Assembly: GCF_900111765.1 (NCBI RefSeq)
Contig: NZ_FOIB01000002.1
Coordinates: 248,001-312,000 of the forward strand
Length of the DNA: 64,000 bases
From: Myxococcus fulvus
GTDB taxonomy: Bacteria > Myxococcota > Myxococcia > Myxococcales > Myxococcaceae
Reading direction: 5' to 3'
This document shows, in pieces, positions 24,877 to 34,132 of the stretch. A model generated the notes under the pieces. The model searched no databases, was not told the origin of the DNA, and saw nothing but the letters and a program-made list of their open reading frames with translations. The position numbers and the translations under genes are program-made. Numbering within the stretch: position 1 is the stretch's first letter; each line of letters starts with the position of its first letter.

Positions 24877-26640
24877 ATGACCGCGCCACGCACCCTCGCC
24901 GCGTTGCTGCTGTTGTCCACGGGCTGCACCACGTCGCGCACCGCCACTCCGGAGGCGCCGTCGACACAGGCCGCCCCCACGCTCGCGCCCGCGCAGGTGG
25001 CGCTGCGGAGCTTCGTCGACGCGCACTTCGACGAGCAGTTCCGCCGCTTCCCCCTGTCCGCGACCTCGGCCGGCGTGCACACGTATGACAGCGAGCTGCG
25101 GGGCTTCACCGCCGAGGAGCGCGCGTCGCACCTGGCCTATCTGAAGGACCGGCTCGCGGCGCTGCCGAAGTCCGTGGACCGCCGCGCGCTGCCTCCGCGG
25201 GACCGCGCCGACTACGACATCCTGCAGAACCACTTCCGCGCGCGCATCCTCGACTACGAGGTGGTGCGCTCGTGGGATCGCAACCCCAACGCGGCGCTGG
25301 GCCAGGCGTCCAACGCGGTGTTCCAGCTCATCAACCGCGACTTCGCGCCGCTGGAGGAGCGGATGCGCTCGGCGGTGGGCCGCATGACGAAGGTGCCGGA
25401 GCTGTTCTCGGCCGCCCAGGCCGCGCTGAACAACCCGCCGCGAATCTGGACCGACATCGCCATCCAACAGGCGCAGGGCACCCGCGCGCTCTACGCGCAG
25501 ACGCTGCCCCAGGCCTTCGCGCCCGTGAAGGACGCCGCGCTCAACCAGGCCTTCCAGCGGGAGCAGGCGCGCTGCCTCGCGGCCATCGACGCGTACATCC
25601 GCTTCCTGCGCGAGGACCTGCTGCCGCGCTCGAAGGGTGACTTCGCGATTGGCGAGGACACCTACCGCCAGAAGCTCCTCTACGAGGAGGGCGTGACGGA
25701 GAGCATCGACTCGCTGCTCGCGTGGGGGCACGCGGAGATGAAGCGCACCCAGGCCCATTTCCGCGAGGTGGCGGGCCGACTCGGGCCGGGCAAGGCGCCC
25801 ATGGACGTGTACCGGGAGCTGAGCAAGGAGCACCCCACGCCCGCGGAGCTGGTGCCCACCACCACCGCGACGCTGGAGGACATCCGCGCGTTCCTCATCC
25901 GTGAGCGCATCATCACCGTGCCCAGCGAGGTCCGCGCGCAGGTGGCGGAGACGCCGTCCTTCAACCGCTCGCTGTCCTTCGCGAGCATGAGCACACCGGG
26001 CCCGTTCGAGCAGCGCGCGACGGAGGCGTACTACTACGTCACGCCGCCGGACCCGACGTGGAGCGCCGAGCAGACCGAGCAGCACATGAGCTTCTACAAC
26101 CACCACGCGCTGCCGCTCGTGTCCATCCACGAGGCCTATCCCGGGCACTACGTCCAGTTCCTGTGGACCAACCGGGTGGAGTCCAAGGTGCGGCGGCTGC
26201 TCGGCTCCGCGTCCTTCTCCGAGGGCTGGGGCCTGTACACCGAGCAGATGATGCTCGACGAGGGCTACGGCGGACGCTCCGGCCCCGCTGCGGACAAGCT
26301 GCGGCTGAACCAGCTGGCGCTCTACCTCCAGCGACTGGCGCGCTACGTGGCGGGCCTGTCCCTGCACACGCGCGGCATGACGTACGAGCAGGCGGTGCGC
26401 CTGTTCGAGGAGGAGGCGTTCATGACGAAGACGAACGCGGAGCGCGAGGCGCGCCGGGGGACCTCCGACCCCACGTATCTGGTCTACGCGCTGGGCAAGA
26501 AGATGCTGATGGACCTGCGTGAGGAGGCGCGCGTGAAGTGGGGCAAGGACTTCTCGCTGCTGCGCTTCCACGACGAGGTGGTGTCGTACGGCTACCCGCC
26601 CGTGCCCATCGTCCGTCAGCTGCTGCTCGGCGAGGAGTAG
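24877..26640 (+). CDS. DUF885 lipoprotein (putative metallopeptidase)
   Basis: Encodes 587 residues. The ATG at 24877 opens a short lipoprotein signal ending STGC (Cys about 15). The family signature HEAYPGH is at 418-424, preceded by SFYNHHALPLVS and followed by FSEGWGLYTEQMM. These residues are the expected zinc site of the DUF885 family, which is related to M3-like peptidases. A hydrolytic role on peptides in the periplasm or outer membrane is likely, but the substrate is unknown. The length is normal for the family. It is convergent with the unknown gene to its right, with a hairpin between them. Confidence 0.9.
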   Translation: MTAPRTLAALLLLSTGCTTSRTATPEAPSTQAAPTLAPAQVALRSFVDAHFDEQFRRFPLSATSAGVHTYDSELRGFTAEERASHLAYLKDRLAALPKSVDRRALPPRDRADYDILQNHFRARILDYEVVRSWDRNPNAALGQASNAVFQLINRDFAPLEERMRSAVGRMTKVPELFSAAQAALNNPPRIWTDIAIQQAQGTRALYAQTLPQAFAPVKDAALNQAFQREQARCLAAIDAYIRFLREDLLPRSKGDFAIGEDTYRQKLLYEEGVTESIDSLLAWGHAEMKRTQAHFREVAGRLGPGKAPMDVYRELSKEHPTPAELVPTTTATLEDIRAFLIRERIITVPSEVRAQVAETPSFNRSLSFASMSTPGPFEQRATEAYYYVTPPDPTWSAEQTEQHMSFYNHHALPLVSIHEAYPGHYVQFLWTNRVESKVRRLLGSASFSEGWGLYTEQMMLDEGYGGRSGPAADKLRLNQLALYLQRLARYVAGLSLHTRGMTYEQAVRLFEEEAFMTKTNAEREARRGTSDPTYLVYALGKKMLMDLREEARVKWGKDFSLLRFHDEVVSYGYPPVPIVRQLLLGEE

Positions 26641-26641
26641 C

Positions 26642-26670
26642 GCCCTCGAGGGTCGGCGGCTCTCGAGGGC
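26642..26670. terminator. Hairpin between convergent genes
   Basis: GCCCTCGAG at 26642-26650 is the perfect complement of CTCGAGGGC at 26662-26670, with an 11-base loop. It begins two bases after the DUF885 stop and lies before the minus-strand stop at 26720. No T-run follows, so it may act as a weak bidirectional terminator or 3'-end protector. Confidence 0.5.
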
Positions 26671-26719
26671 CAGCATTGCGTGGAGCGTGACGAGGCTGGG
26701 AGGCCCCAGCCCCCACGCC

Positions 26720-27760
26720 TCACGCCACCGACTCGCCGCGACGCTCCGGAGGCAACGTGGGCTCCAGGACGACAAGCCCGTAGCGGCTCGACCCCTGGTT
26801 CTCCGCGGCGAACCTGCTCTGTCGCTGCACGCAGTCGCTCACCTGCTGGGCGGCATCCGGGCCGGTGAAGGTCTGGGTGAAGGTACCTCCCAGCGGCGCC
26901 GACATGCCCGCCATGACCCAGTTGCCGGGCGCGGATTGATGGATGCGGTACTCGTCCTCGGAGACGCGCTCCACGATGACCCAGTGCCCCGTCGCGTCGC
27001 TGTTCGACGTCCCGTCTCCGTTCAACGGGCGCATGACGATGGCGCGGGACTCACCCACGGGAATGTCCGCCAACGAGGTCAGCGTCGGCGGGGAGTCCAT
27101 CGAGGTATCCGTCTCGGAGGTGAAGGTCTCCACCGCATGGAAGCCCAGCGACTCGCCGGTGGAGGAGACCGGCAGGCTCACCGCGAGGCCTTCCTCAGGA
27201 ACCTGCTGCCCCACGACCTGCGCCCAGACGGCCTCGGAAGAGGTCTTCTCGTAGTCCGCAGCCGCGCCGTCCCGCGTCGCCTGCGAGGACCACCCCGGCA
27301 CGGCGGCCCCCAGGAAGTCCCACGCCAGCGTCGCGCACCAGTTGGCGTTGTCATCCTCGCGCACCGCCTGCGCGTCCGGCTCGATGAGGTAGACGGATTC
27401 GTCCTGGCGCCGCACCTCCCCCAGCCACGCATATCGCTCGTACGGCACGTCGACCGGGCTCCACGTCTCCCCTTCGTTCAGGAAGGCCTGCCCTGCCTCG
27501 GGGTCCCAGGCCGGACGCGTCGGCTCGGGAGTGGACGTCTGCGCCTGGACCCGGTGCGTCGTCGCGACGCTGGAGGTCCCGCCGTCCAGCAGATGGGCCC
27601 TGCTTCGTGCTTTCGCGCCCGGAGCGCCGACGAACTCATCCACGGGCCCTCGCGTCCCGCCCGTATTCACCGAGGCCTCGGACGACACCTGCCCCCGAGC
27701 CTCCCGCGGTGGAACGTACACCCGTGCCTGTGGTGAAGACCTCACGCGCCAATCGCTCAT
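26720..27760 (-). CDS. Unknown protein, possible peptidase-like C-terminal domain
   Basis: Encodes 346 residues; I do not recognise the family. ATG 27760 is chosen because GAGGGGG precedes it at six bases. Residues 1 to about 90 are low-complexity and Ser/Pro/Arg-rich, without a signal peptide or membrane helix. The rest is folded, with NANWCATLAWDFLGAAVP near residue 140 and GHWVIVERVSEDEYRIHQSA near 265-285. The pattern GHWVIV...YRIHQ resembles the His block of papain-like and C39-like folds, with Cys in NANWC as a possible partner, but this is speculative. It points away from the DUF4157 gene and is the second of two minus-strand genes. Confidence 0.6.
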   Translation of the reverse strand: MSDWRVRSSPQARVYVPPREARGQVSSEASVNTGGTRGPVDEFVGAPGAKARSRAHLLDGGTSSVATTHRVQAQTSTPEPTRPAWDPEAGQAFLNEGETWSPVDVPYERYAWLGEVRRQDESVYLIEPDAQAVREDDNANWCATLAWDFLGAAVPGWSSQATRDGAAADYEKTSSEAVWAQVVGQQVPEEGLAVSLPVSSTGESLGFHAVETFTSETDTSMDSPPTLTSLADIPVGESRAIVMRPLNGDGTSNSDATGHWVIVERVSEDEYRIHQSAPGNWVMAGMSAPLGGTFTQTFTGPDAAQQVSDCVQRQSRFAAENQGSSRYGLVVLEPTLPPERRGESVA

Positions 27761-27945
27761 ATCCCCCTCGCTTCTCCAGCCCCCCAAGGGCCGGCTTGCT
27801 CAAGCCCTCGTCTCTATCACGAAAAGTGAAGACACCCACACGACCGGGCCCCGTCCCGACGCGGGAGCCGCTCCTCGTCTCCGCGAGCGACGCCTCGGTC
27901 GGCTCGAGCGCCTGCCGCGGCTCGTCGACACACGGCGGGAAGTCC

Positions 27946-28761
27946 TCACTCCAGCAGGCCCTGGGCCACGGCCTGACGCAGCACCTCAGCGAGCACGTCC
28001 ATGCCGGGCAGCGAACTGACCGTCCGCACCGACACGTTGTTCGTCGACGTCTGCGTCGAATCGCCCACCACGAAGGGCAGCGGACGTCGGCCCAGGCGCA
28101 GGAGCCGCTCGTCGTGGAAGGCCTCCGGTGCCCGCTCGCACAACATGCGCATCAGCACCGTCATGTTCGCGATGCGCGAGGGCTGCATCGCCGGGCCCAG
28201 GCAGGAGAACTCCACGCCGTGCTCGCTGAGCAGCGCCCCCTGGCCATCACGTGCGAAGACGTAGATGACCTGCGTCGTCTCCTCCGACTCCTGCCGCACC
28301 GTCTTGGCGCCCGTGCGCGGCAACATCAGCCCATGTGAGGCGATGGCCAGTCCGTAGGCCTTGGCCACCTCCATCTTGCTGGGCTGCTCCTTGTGCTCGC
28401 TGCGCGTGCGCACGGAGCTGGCGCCTCGCAGCACCACCGCCACGTCACGCCAGCGCCAGGACAGCGTTTCCCCGGAGCGCGCGCTGAACGTCGCCGCGTC
28501 CTCGCCGAACGTCACCCTGCGCGCCGCGAGCCACTCGCGTCCCAACCCCTGTTCGTCCACCGCGAGCACCGAGAGTCCCTCGCCGCGCAGCGCCTCCACG
28601 AGCGCCTCCGCTGCCTCGGGCGCGAGCCGCGCCAACAACGCCGGCGCCTCAGGTGCCAGTCGCATCCGCGCCTCCGCCAGCGCCATGCCCGTCGCCGCCG
28701 CCAGCGCCTTGGCCGCCGACTGCATGTCCGGCGCGGCCTCCACGAGTGCCACCACCTTCAT
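27946..28761 (-). CDS. Unknown protein
   Basis: Encodes 271 residues with no signal peptide or membrane helix. The ATG at 28761 is preceded by GAGGTGG. The N-terminal 75 residues are Ala-rich helices and resemble a small helical dimerisation or carrier-like domain, including MQSAAKALAAATGMALAEAR. After that a strand-rich part contains EWLAARRVTFGEDAATF, LSWRWRDVAVVLRGA and TQVIYVFARDGQGALLS. I do not know the family. It is divergent from the DUF4157 gene across a 212-bp gap containing a 20-bp inverted repeat, and may belong to the same function, but nothing visible proves that. Confidence 0.65.
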   Translation of the reverse strand: MKVVALVEAAPDMQSAAKALAAATGMALAEARMRLAPEAPALLARLAPEAAEALVEALRGEGLSVLAVDEQGLGREWLAARRVTFGEDAATFSARSGETLSWRWRDVAVVLRGASSVRTRSEHKEQPSKMEVAKAYGLAIASHGLMLPRTGAKTVRQESEETTQVIYVFARDGQGALLSEHGVEFSCLGPAMQPSRIANMTVLMRMLCERAPEAFHDERLLRLGRRPLPFVVGDSTQTSTNNVSVRTVSSLPGMDVLAEVLRQAVAQGLLE

Positions 28762-28871
28762 GTGCCCACCTCGCTCTCACGGCAGTGGAGCACGTTTTGC
28801 CTCGCGGGGCATGAGGTGCGCGCCCCATCCATGACGTCGTGCCCGGGCATTTCTTGAACACAATCCACCAG

Positions 28872-28891
28872 CACGGGAATGACCTCCCGTG
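28872..28891. promoter_or_regulatory. 20-bp inverted repeat in the divergent gap (candidate operator)
   Basis: CACGGGA at 28872-28878 and TCCCGTG at 28885-28891 are perfect complements around a six-base spacer. The repeat lies 82 bp before the DUF4157 gene start and 110 bp before the divergent gene. It could bind a regulator of one or both, or form a leader hairpin. Confidence 0.35.
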
Positions 28892-28973
28892 TCAATCACA
28901 CCCAGGTCGCCCCTCGAGCGGACGACAGGGATTCGGATTATCATCCCAGACACACGGTCCACGAGGGCAGCAT

Positions 28974-31900
28974 ATGAGAGCCCCTCCGCAGCACCGAACC
29001 GCTTCAGGCGATACACGTCTGGAATCGTCGCCCGCGGGGGGAGGCGCTTCTTCGATACAGCATCCGAGCCCGGAGCCCTCTGTCGAGGTGGACACTCCGT
29101 CGCCCCCGCCTGTCTTCGACTTCGCCAGGCTCCCGCTCCATCCCCCACTCCAGCGAAAGGGCAGGGTCAGCGAACCGGGTGACGCCGCCGAGCAGGAGGC
29201 GGACCGCTTCGCGGAGGCCGTGAGCGCACCCACTCCACCCGGCCCCACCGCCACGCTCCACGCCCTACCCGCCGCGTCCACCGAACCCGCCGAGCCCGTC
29301 ACCGGCCCAGGTCCGCGCGACGAAGAAGACGCGTCCGACGGCACCACCCCATTCCGGGTGTCCCGCAAGGTCGACGCGTCCGCGCCTCCGGACGGAGGAC
29401 TGCCCTCCGGAATCCCCGCTCAGCTCGCGGCCTCGCGCGGCCAAGGCACCGCCCTGCCCGTCCCGGTGCGGGCCTTCTTCGAGCCGCGGCTCGGCTTCGA
29501 CCTGGGCTCGGTGCGCATCCACACCAGCGCCTCCGCCGAGCGGATGAGCCAGCGACTCCACGCGCGAGCCTTCACCCACGGACGCGACATCTACTTCGCG
29601 CCCCGAAGCTACGACCCGTCGTCCTCAGCCGGCCGGAGACTGCTCGCGCACGAGCTGGCTCACGTCGTCCAGCAAGGCCTCGGCACCGCCAGCCCCGGCC
29701 GACTCCACCGCAAGGGCGGACCGGGGGACCCGGCCCCCAAGGAGCAGGAGTACCGGTTCAACATCAAGGTCCGCCGCGCCCTCCCGCGCGACGAAGCCGT
29801 CGTGGTCATCTTCCAGCAGGTGTTCGGCATCAACGAGGCGGCGGCCCGGGACCTCCTCCAGTTCGTGAAGGACGAGGACCTCCAGAACCCAGGCTACCCG
29901 GGCTTCAGCGCCGAGGACGCGAAGGCCGGGGTGCATCGCACGAGAATCGGCGTCGGCACCTACGAGCTGCTCTCCCGACACCTGGGCCGAGGCACCTCCG
30001 GACAGAAAGGCGATGCGTCGAAGCAAGGCGGCCAGGGCTCCGGCGGCGCGGACGCGAAGCCCCCCGCGCTGACGGCCGCCCAGAAGGCCAAGGTCAACGC
30101 GGAGACCAACCGACGCTACTGGGACCGCACGAAGGACCGGCCGGGCCAACCGCTGAGCGGGGCCGAGAAGGACAAGGACCAGGCCGACCTCTGGAAGAAC
30201 ATCCAGCAGGAGGTCCTCTCCCAGTTCGAGTCCCTCCAGGCACTCTCTCCGGATGCACAGGCGTTGATGGGCGGCCTCGACGCGCTCCAGCCCAAGGACC
30301 TGGAGCAGCTCCAGCGCATCGCCCGGATGGTGGCGAAGATGTCGCCGGAGGACGTGCAGCTCTTCCGGCTCATCGCGAAGCACGTGACGAAGGACCTCGA
30401 CCGCTTCGAGAAATCCGTCGAGCAGTTCCTCTCCATGCGCGACCAGTACCGCGCGCAATTGGAGCAGATGGCGAAGGCACAGCAGGCCGCGCGCAAGGGC
30501 GAGCCTTCCCTCCAGCAGAAGCTGGACTCGGCGTGGACGGACTTCGACACCGCGGGGTTCGGCTCGCTCAGCGAGCAGGACAAACAGAGCCAGGCGCGCG
30601 CCCGCGCCGCGAAGCTGCGCGACATCCAGTTGCAGCACATGGTGGACAACCCGGGCGAGACGGCCGCGGGCATGGTCAAGGCCCTGTCCCCCGTGGAGAT
30701 GGCGAAGGGCGTGGCCGACGACGTCCGCGTCGCGAGAGACCCGAACAAGAGCGGCTTCGCCCGGTGGGCCGCGGGCTTCGGCGCGGGAAGCAAGGGCCTG
30801 GGCTGGGCCGCGGGCGTCGCGGGTGTCCTGTATGTCGCCCTGCTGTTCGTGCCGGGCGTCAACGTGGTGCAGCTGGCCACCACCGCGCTCGTGGCGGGAC
30901 TGGGGGCCGTGGTGCTCGCCGGCGTGGAGGCCGAGCTCAGCATCCAGGCCGCCGGCGAGTCCAGGACGGCGGAGGACTTCAAGGAGCAGACGCAGCGCGC
31001 CGCCACCGCGCAGACCAACGTCATCGTCGGCGCGGCCATGCTCGCGCTCGGCGTGGCCATCAAGCTGTCCATGCGCATCCGCCTGCCGGGCCGCTACCAG
31101 AACGTGGGCCACGCGCTGCGCATGGCGAAGGAAGCCCTGGCGAAGCAGGCCGGCCTCACCACGCGCTTCGGGCGCATCCAACAGCAGCTGCTGGCCGCCC
31201 TCCAGGAGGAGGGCAAGGGCCTGCCCCAATCCCTGGCGGAGATGAACAAGAGCGTCGCCGCCACGCGCAAGGCCATCCAGGGCATGACGGGCGACCAGCT
31301 CCTGGACCGCATCGTCGCCAAGGACCCCGTCCTCAAGGACCTCCTCGACGCCCACCCGGACCTCATCGAGACGGCGAAGCAGGCGCAGGACGTCGCCAGG
31401 ACCCACGGCGGACAGAACGTCCCCGAGCTGATTCGCGACAACCTGCTGCGCTCGCTCGCGGACGCGGAGGCGCAGACCCAGGCCCACGCGGCCCGCTTCG
31501 AGGCGGAGCTGAAGGCCACCACGGACGCCGTCCAGAAGGCCCTCACCCCCGAGGAGCTGAAGGCCGCGGTGGCGGCGGGCGAGCAGCGCTTCGGCCAGGA
31601 GCAGCTCCAGAAGGCCGTCCAGGCCGAGCACGAGAAGGCGCTCAAGCAGCGCGTCGAGGAGGAGCGCTACCGGGGCATGACGGAGAACGACCTCCAGAGC
31701 GCCTCCGCCCAGGACCCGAAGGCCCAGGCGGAGCTGGACCGTCGCGCGCAGGTGCGCACCCAGGCGGAGACCTCGCGCGTGGGCCAGAAGGTGGGCGCGG
31801 ACGTCGCCGGACGGCTGTCACCCGATGTGCTGAGCGCCCTCTTCGCGCTCGACGACGCGGCGCTGCGGGCGCTGGCCGGCGCCTCCGTCGATGAGCTGGG

Positions 31901-32678
31901 ACACGTGGCCCGCGTCATGCGCCGCACCAGCGCGGACCTGACGAACAAGTTGATTGCGGGCGCGGGCAAGGGCTCCACGGTGGGCCTGGGCAAGTTCCTG
32001 GAGGCCCACCCCCTCTGGCGCCTCAACGCCGTGGAGGCGCTCACCAAGATGCTCATCGAGGGCGCCAGCAATCCCATCGTGGCCCAGCTCGCCGCCAAGG
32101 CGATGGCGCAGGGTGGCATTCCCGGCATGGAGAACTGGGCGGTGCTCACCGGCCGCCAGCTCAAGGCCCCCGTCAACCTCAAGGAGATGGAGGTCAGCCT
32201 GGACGACGCCATCCAGCAGTCGTCCGCGCACCCCGGCCAGACGGAGATGGAGATCTACTACTACGAGGGCAAGAAGCTCACGTACCAGGAGATGAACACC
32301 ACGCGTCAGTCGTCGACGTTCGACAAGAACAAGCTCAAGAACATCGATGTGGAGACGCCGCTGGAGCGCCGCGAGTGGAAGCGCGTGAGAGACCCCATCA
32401 CCAACGACACGAAGCTGACCACCCAGGTGAAGGAGGCCCGCCTCAAGTTCAAGGACGCGGGCCTCGCGCGCGGCGCGGGAGGAAAGCTGAACGTCGGCGT
32501 CGTCGACTACAGCACCTTCCTGGATGCATCCTACACTCCGACGAAGTTGAGGCAGGTGCTCAAGCAGTGGCTGGACGGGGACCCCCTCGCCCGGCAGCAC
32601 CTGGACAGGCTCGTGGTCCGCTTCGTGGACGCCGGCGGCGTCCCGGGCGAGGTCATCATCGACGTGGCACCGCCATAG
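28974..32678 (+). CDS. DUF4157 (eCIS core) large protein, candidate toxin/effector
   Basis: Encodes 1234 residues. ATG 28974 follows GAGGG. The first 150 residues are Pro/Ser/Thr-rich and disordered. A DUF4157 domain covers about 145-245, with the zinc motif HELAHVVQQ (226-234). This domain is a marker of cargo linked to extracellular contractile injection systems. Residues of about 370-600 are charged and helical. Two hydrophobic stretches, WAAGVAGVLYVALLFVPG and VAGLGAVVLAGVEAE (about 610-660), could insert in a membrane. A long Ala/Glu/Gln-rich helical region follows. The last 180 residues are distinct, with ETPLERREWKRVRD and DYSTFLDASYTPTKLRQVLK, and may be an active domain of unknown type. 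A partner gene starts nine bases after the stop. Confidence 0.85.
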   Translation: MRAPPQHRTASGDTRLESSPAGGGASSIQHPSPEPSVEVDTPSPPPVFDFARLPLHPPLQRKGRVSEPGDAAEQEADRFAEAVSAPTPPGPTATLHALPAASTEPAEPVTGPGPRDEEDASDGTTPFRVSRKVDASAPPDGGLPSGIPAQLAASRGQGTALPVPVRAFFEPRLGFDLGSVRIHTSASAERMSQRLHARAFTHGRDIYFAPRSYDPSSSAGRRLLAHELAHVVQQGLGTASPGRLHRKGGPGDPAPKEQEYRFNIKVRRALPRDEAVVVIFQQVFGINEAAARDLLQFVKDEDLQNPGYPGFSAEDAKAGVHRTRIGVGTYELLSRHLGRGTSGQKGDASKQGGQGSGGADAKPPALTAAQKAKVNAETNRRYWDRTKDRPGQPLSGAEKDKDQADLWKNIQQEVLSQFESLQALSPDAQALMGGLDALQPKDLEQLQRIARMVAKMSPEDVQLFRLIAKHVTKDLDRFEKSVEQFLSMRDQYRAQLEQMAKAQQAARKGEPSLQQKLDSAWTDFDTAGFGSLSEQDKQSQARARAAKLRDIQLQHMVDNPGETAAGMVKALSPVEMAKGVADDVRVARDPNKSGFARWAAGFGAGSKGLGWAAGVAGVLYVALLFVPGVNVVQLATTALVAGLGAVVLAGVEAELSIQAAGESRTAEDFKEQTQRAATAQTNVIVGAAMLALGVAIKLSMRIRLPGRYQNVGHALRMAKEALAKQAGLTTRFGRIQQQLLAALQEEGKGLPQSLAEMNKSVAATRKAIQGMTGDQLLDRIVAKDPVLKDLLDAHPDLIETAKQAQDVARTHGGQNVPELIRDNLLRSLADAEAQTQAHAARFEAELKATTDAVQKALTPEELKAAVAAGEQRFGQEQLQKAVQAEHEKALKQRVEEERYRGMTENDLQSASAQDPKAQAELDRRAQVRTQAETSRVGQKVGADVAGRLSPDVLSALFALDDAALRALAGASVDELGHVARVMRRTSADLTNKLIAGAGKGSTVGLGKFLEAHPLWRLNAVEALTKMLIEGASNPIVAQLAAKAMAQGGIPGMENWAVLTGRQLKAPVNLKEMEVSLDDAIQQSSAHPGQTEMEIYYYEGKKLTYQEMNTTRQSSTFDKNKLKNIDVETPLERREWKRVRDPITNDTKLTTQVKEARLKFKDAGLARGAGGKLNVGVVDYSTFLDASYTPTKLRQVLKQWLDGDPLARQHLDRLVVRFVDAGGVPGEVIIDVAPP

Positions 32679-32687
32679 GTAACGCGA

Positions 32688-33389
32688 ATGGGCACCGACA
32701 TCATCGAGACCTACCAGTCCTCCGACGAGGACAGCGAGCTGCTCTCCGTGCTGTGGCGGGGACTGGCGGACCAGGACACGCTGTGGCGCAAGCTCCTCGA
32801 CGTACTGGAGGCCCTCGGCCAGTTGGAGGACACTTTCGGCACGGTGTCGGGGACGCAGAAGGTCGTGCTCGCCCGGGACGGTGACGTGCGCTCCGAGCAG
32901 TGGCCCATTGCCGAGCTCGCGCGTCGCTATCACCAGGCGCGCGAGGCGGGCCTCACGACGGTGATGCCGGATGGATGGCCGCTGCCCGTGCGCGCCTTCC
33001 TCTTCCTGCCTCCCGGCGTGGAGCGGGTGGAGGTCATCCGCTTCGACCTCCCCGAGCTGTTGGAGATGGGGCCGATGAGGCTGAGCCCCGCGCCACTGCC
33101 AGGGCCCTCCGACACGGGCTACACGCGCTGGCGGACCGAGGCCGCGCCGGGCGACGAGGAGACGCCGCTGTTCCTGGAGCTGACGGGAGAGCTGAGCGAG
33201 CTGGCGCGCGCCCTCACGCTGCGCGTCTGCTCCCGCCTGGACTTCTTCCGCCCGTCACGCTTCGGCGGCGAGCCCAACGGGCCCCATGCGCTCCACAACC
33301 TCCGCCACCTCCACGCCGTGATGGCCCGGCTGGCCGAGCGCACCTCCGGCCAGCTCGTCCCACGCGAGCCGCTCGACTCAGGAGCGTGA
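32688..33389 (+). CDS. Unknown protein, possible partner or immunity protein of the DUF4157 gene
   Basis: Encodes 233 residues, starting nine bases after the DUF4157 stop, so the two are probably one transcript. The protein is acidic and soluble, with no signal peptide or membrane helix. It begins MGTDIIETYQSSDEDSELLS and has a helical opening, a mixed middle (AFLFLPPGVERVEVIRFDLP) and a helical end containing HALHNLRHLHAVMARLAER. I do not recognise the family. Position, size and acidity match typical immunity proteins or chaperones encoded after polymorphic toxins, but this is inference from context. Its last 12 bases overlap the convergent YCII gene. Confidence 0.65.
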   Translation: MGTDIIETYQSSDEDSELLSVLWRGLADQDTLWRKLLDVLEALGQLEDTFGTVSGTQKVVLARDGDVRSEQWPIAELARRYHQAREAGLTTVMPDGWPLPVRAFLFLPPGVERVEVIRFDLPELLEMGPMRLSPAPLPGPSDTGYTRWRTEAAPGDEETPLFLELTGELSELARALTLRVCSRLDFFRPSRFGGEPNGPHALHNLRHLHAVMARLAERTSGQLVPREPLDSGA

Positions 33390-33800
33390 GCCCGCCGCGC
33401 GGGGCCATGCTTCCTGCGCCACCGGCTCGCGCGCCAGCTCCGCCAGCTCGGAGGGCTCGAGCACCTGCCGCAGCTCGATTTGCGCATCGGCGCTCCCGGG
33501 CAGGTGCGGACACCGGCGCGCCCACTCCAGCGCCTCCTCGCGTGTCTTCACCTGAATCATCCAGAACCCGGCAATCAGCATGTCCGACGAGGCGAAGGGC
33601 CCGGTCGTCACCGTCCACTTGCCTTGTGAGAAGTCGATAAGCGCGCCGCGTGACGTGGGATGAAGTCCCGCCGCGTCGAGCAACACACCCGCCCGCACCA
33701 GCTCATCGTTGTAGCGGTCCATCGCGGTGATGAGCGCTCGACTCGCGGGTCCTCCCGACTCCGTCTCCAGGCGGGCCTTCAACAACAGGATGAATCGCAT
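33378..33800 (-). CDS. YCII-related (DGPF-type) protein
   Basis: Encodes 140 residues. The N-terminus MRFILLLKA and the pattern of a long helix (ALITAMDRYNDELVRAGVLL), then GLHPTSRGALIDF, then WTVTTGPFASSDMLIAGFWM, are typical of YCII/DGPF proteins with a ferredoxin-like fold. The functions of this family are mostly unknown; some members act near sigma factors or as isomerases. The ATG at 33800 has AAGG about eight bases upstream. The C-terminal 25 residues are variable. It overlaps the end of the plus-strand gene by 12 bases. Confidence 0.85.
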   Translation of the reverse strand: MRFILLLKARLETESGGPASRALITAMDRYNDELVRAGVLLDAAGLHPTSRGALIDFSQGKWTVTTGPFASSDMLIAGFWMIQVKTREEALEWARRCPHLPGSADAQIELRQVLEPSELAELAREPVAQEAWPRAAGSRS

Positions 33801-34132
33801 CGTCGCGCCTTTCCGCGGTGCACACGCCACGCCTCCTCGCTCGCTCACGCGCGCGTCGAACCGTGGCTCCATCTGCGCGACGAATGAGACATGTCGAGAT
33901 CGACACACCCGTATTGCCCACCCACGCCCCAGGTATGCCACCCGGTGAGCGCGTGGCGGGCGTGGGCCCCCCGCGAATTATCCGGCCCATTTCGCGCGCG
34001 GAGATTCCCCAGCAATGCCAAGGGGTTGCGCGGCCCGACGGAGGAAAAACAGGGGTCGTGTCGATCCCCCGAAAGGCCGTTCGTCGCCCTTTTGAAGCCG
34101 GGATTCCAACCCACCCCACAGGGAGAACTCAC
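33801..34132. other. 332-bp gap between divergent genes, no gene seen
   Basis: This stretch separates the YCII gene from the SRPBCC gene. It must contain their promoters, but I cannot find a convincing -35/-10 pair or a long inverted repeat. The part around 33975-34000 is locally AT-richer (GAATTATCC) than its surroundings. Reading frames that cross it have no coding features and are treated as chance. Confidence 0.5.

Noticed and set aside
29625..31631. 668-codon frame opposite the DUF4157 gene
   Set aside because: Leu/Arg/Gly/His-rich shadow of the Ala/Glu/Gln-rich coding strand.
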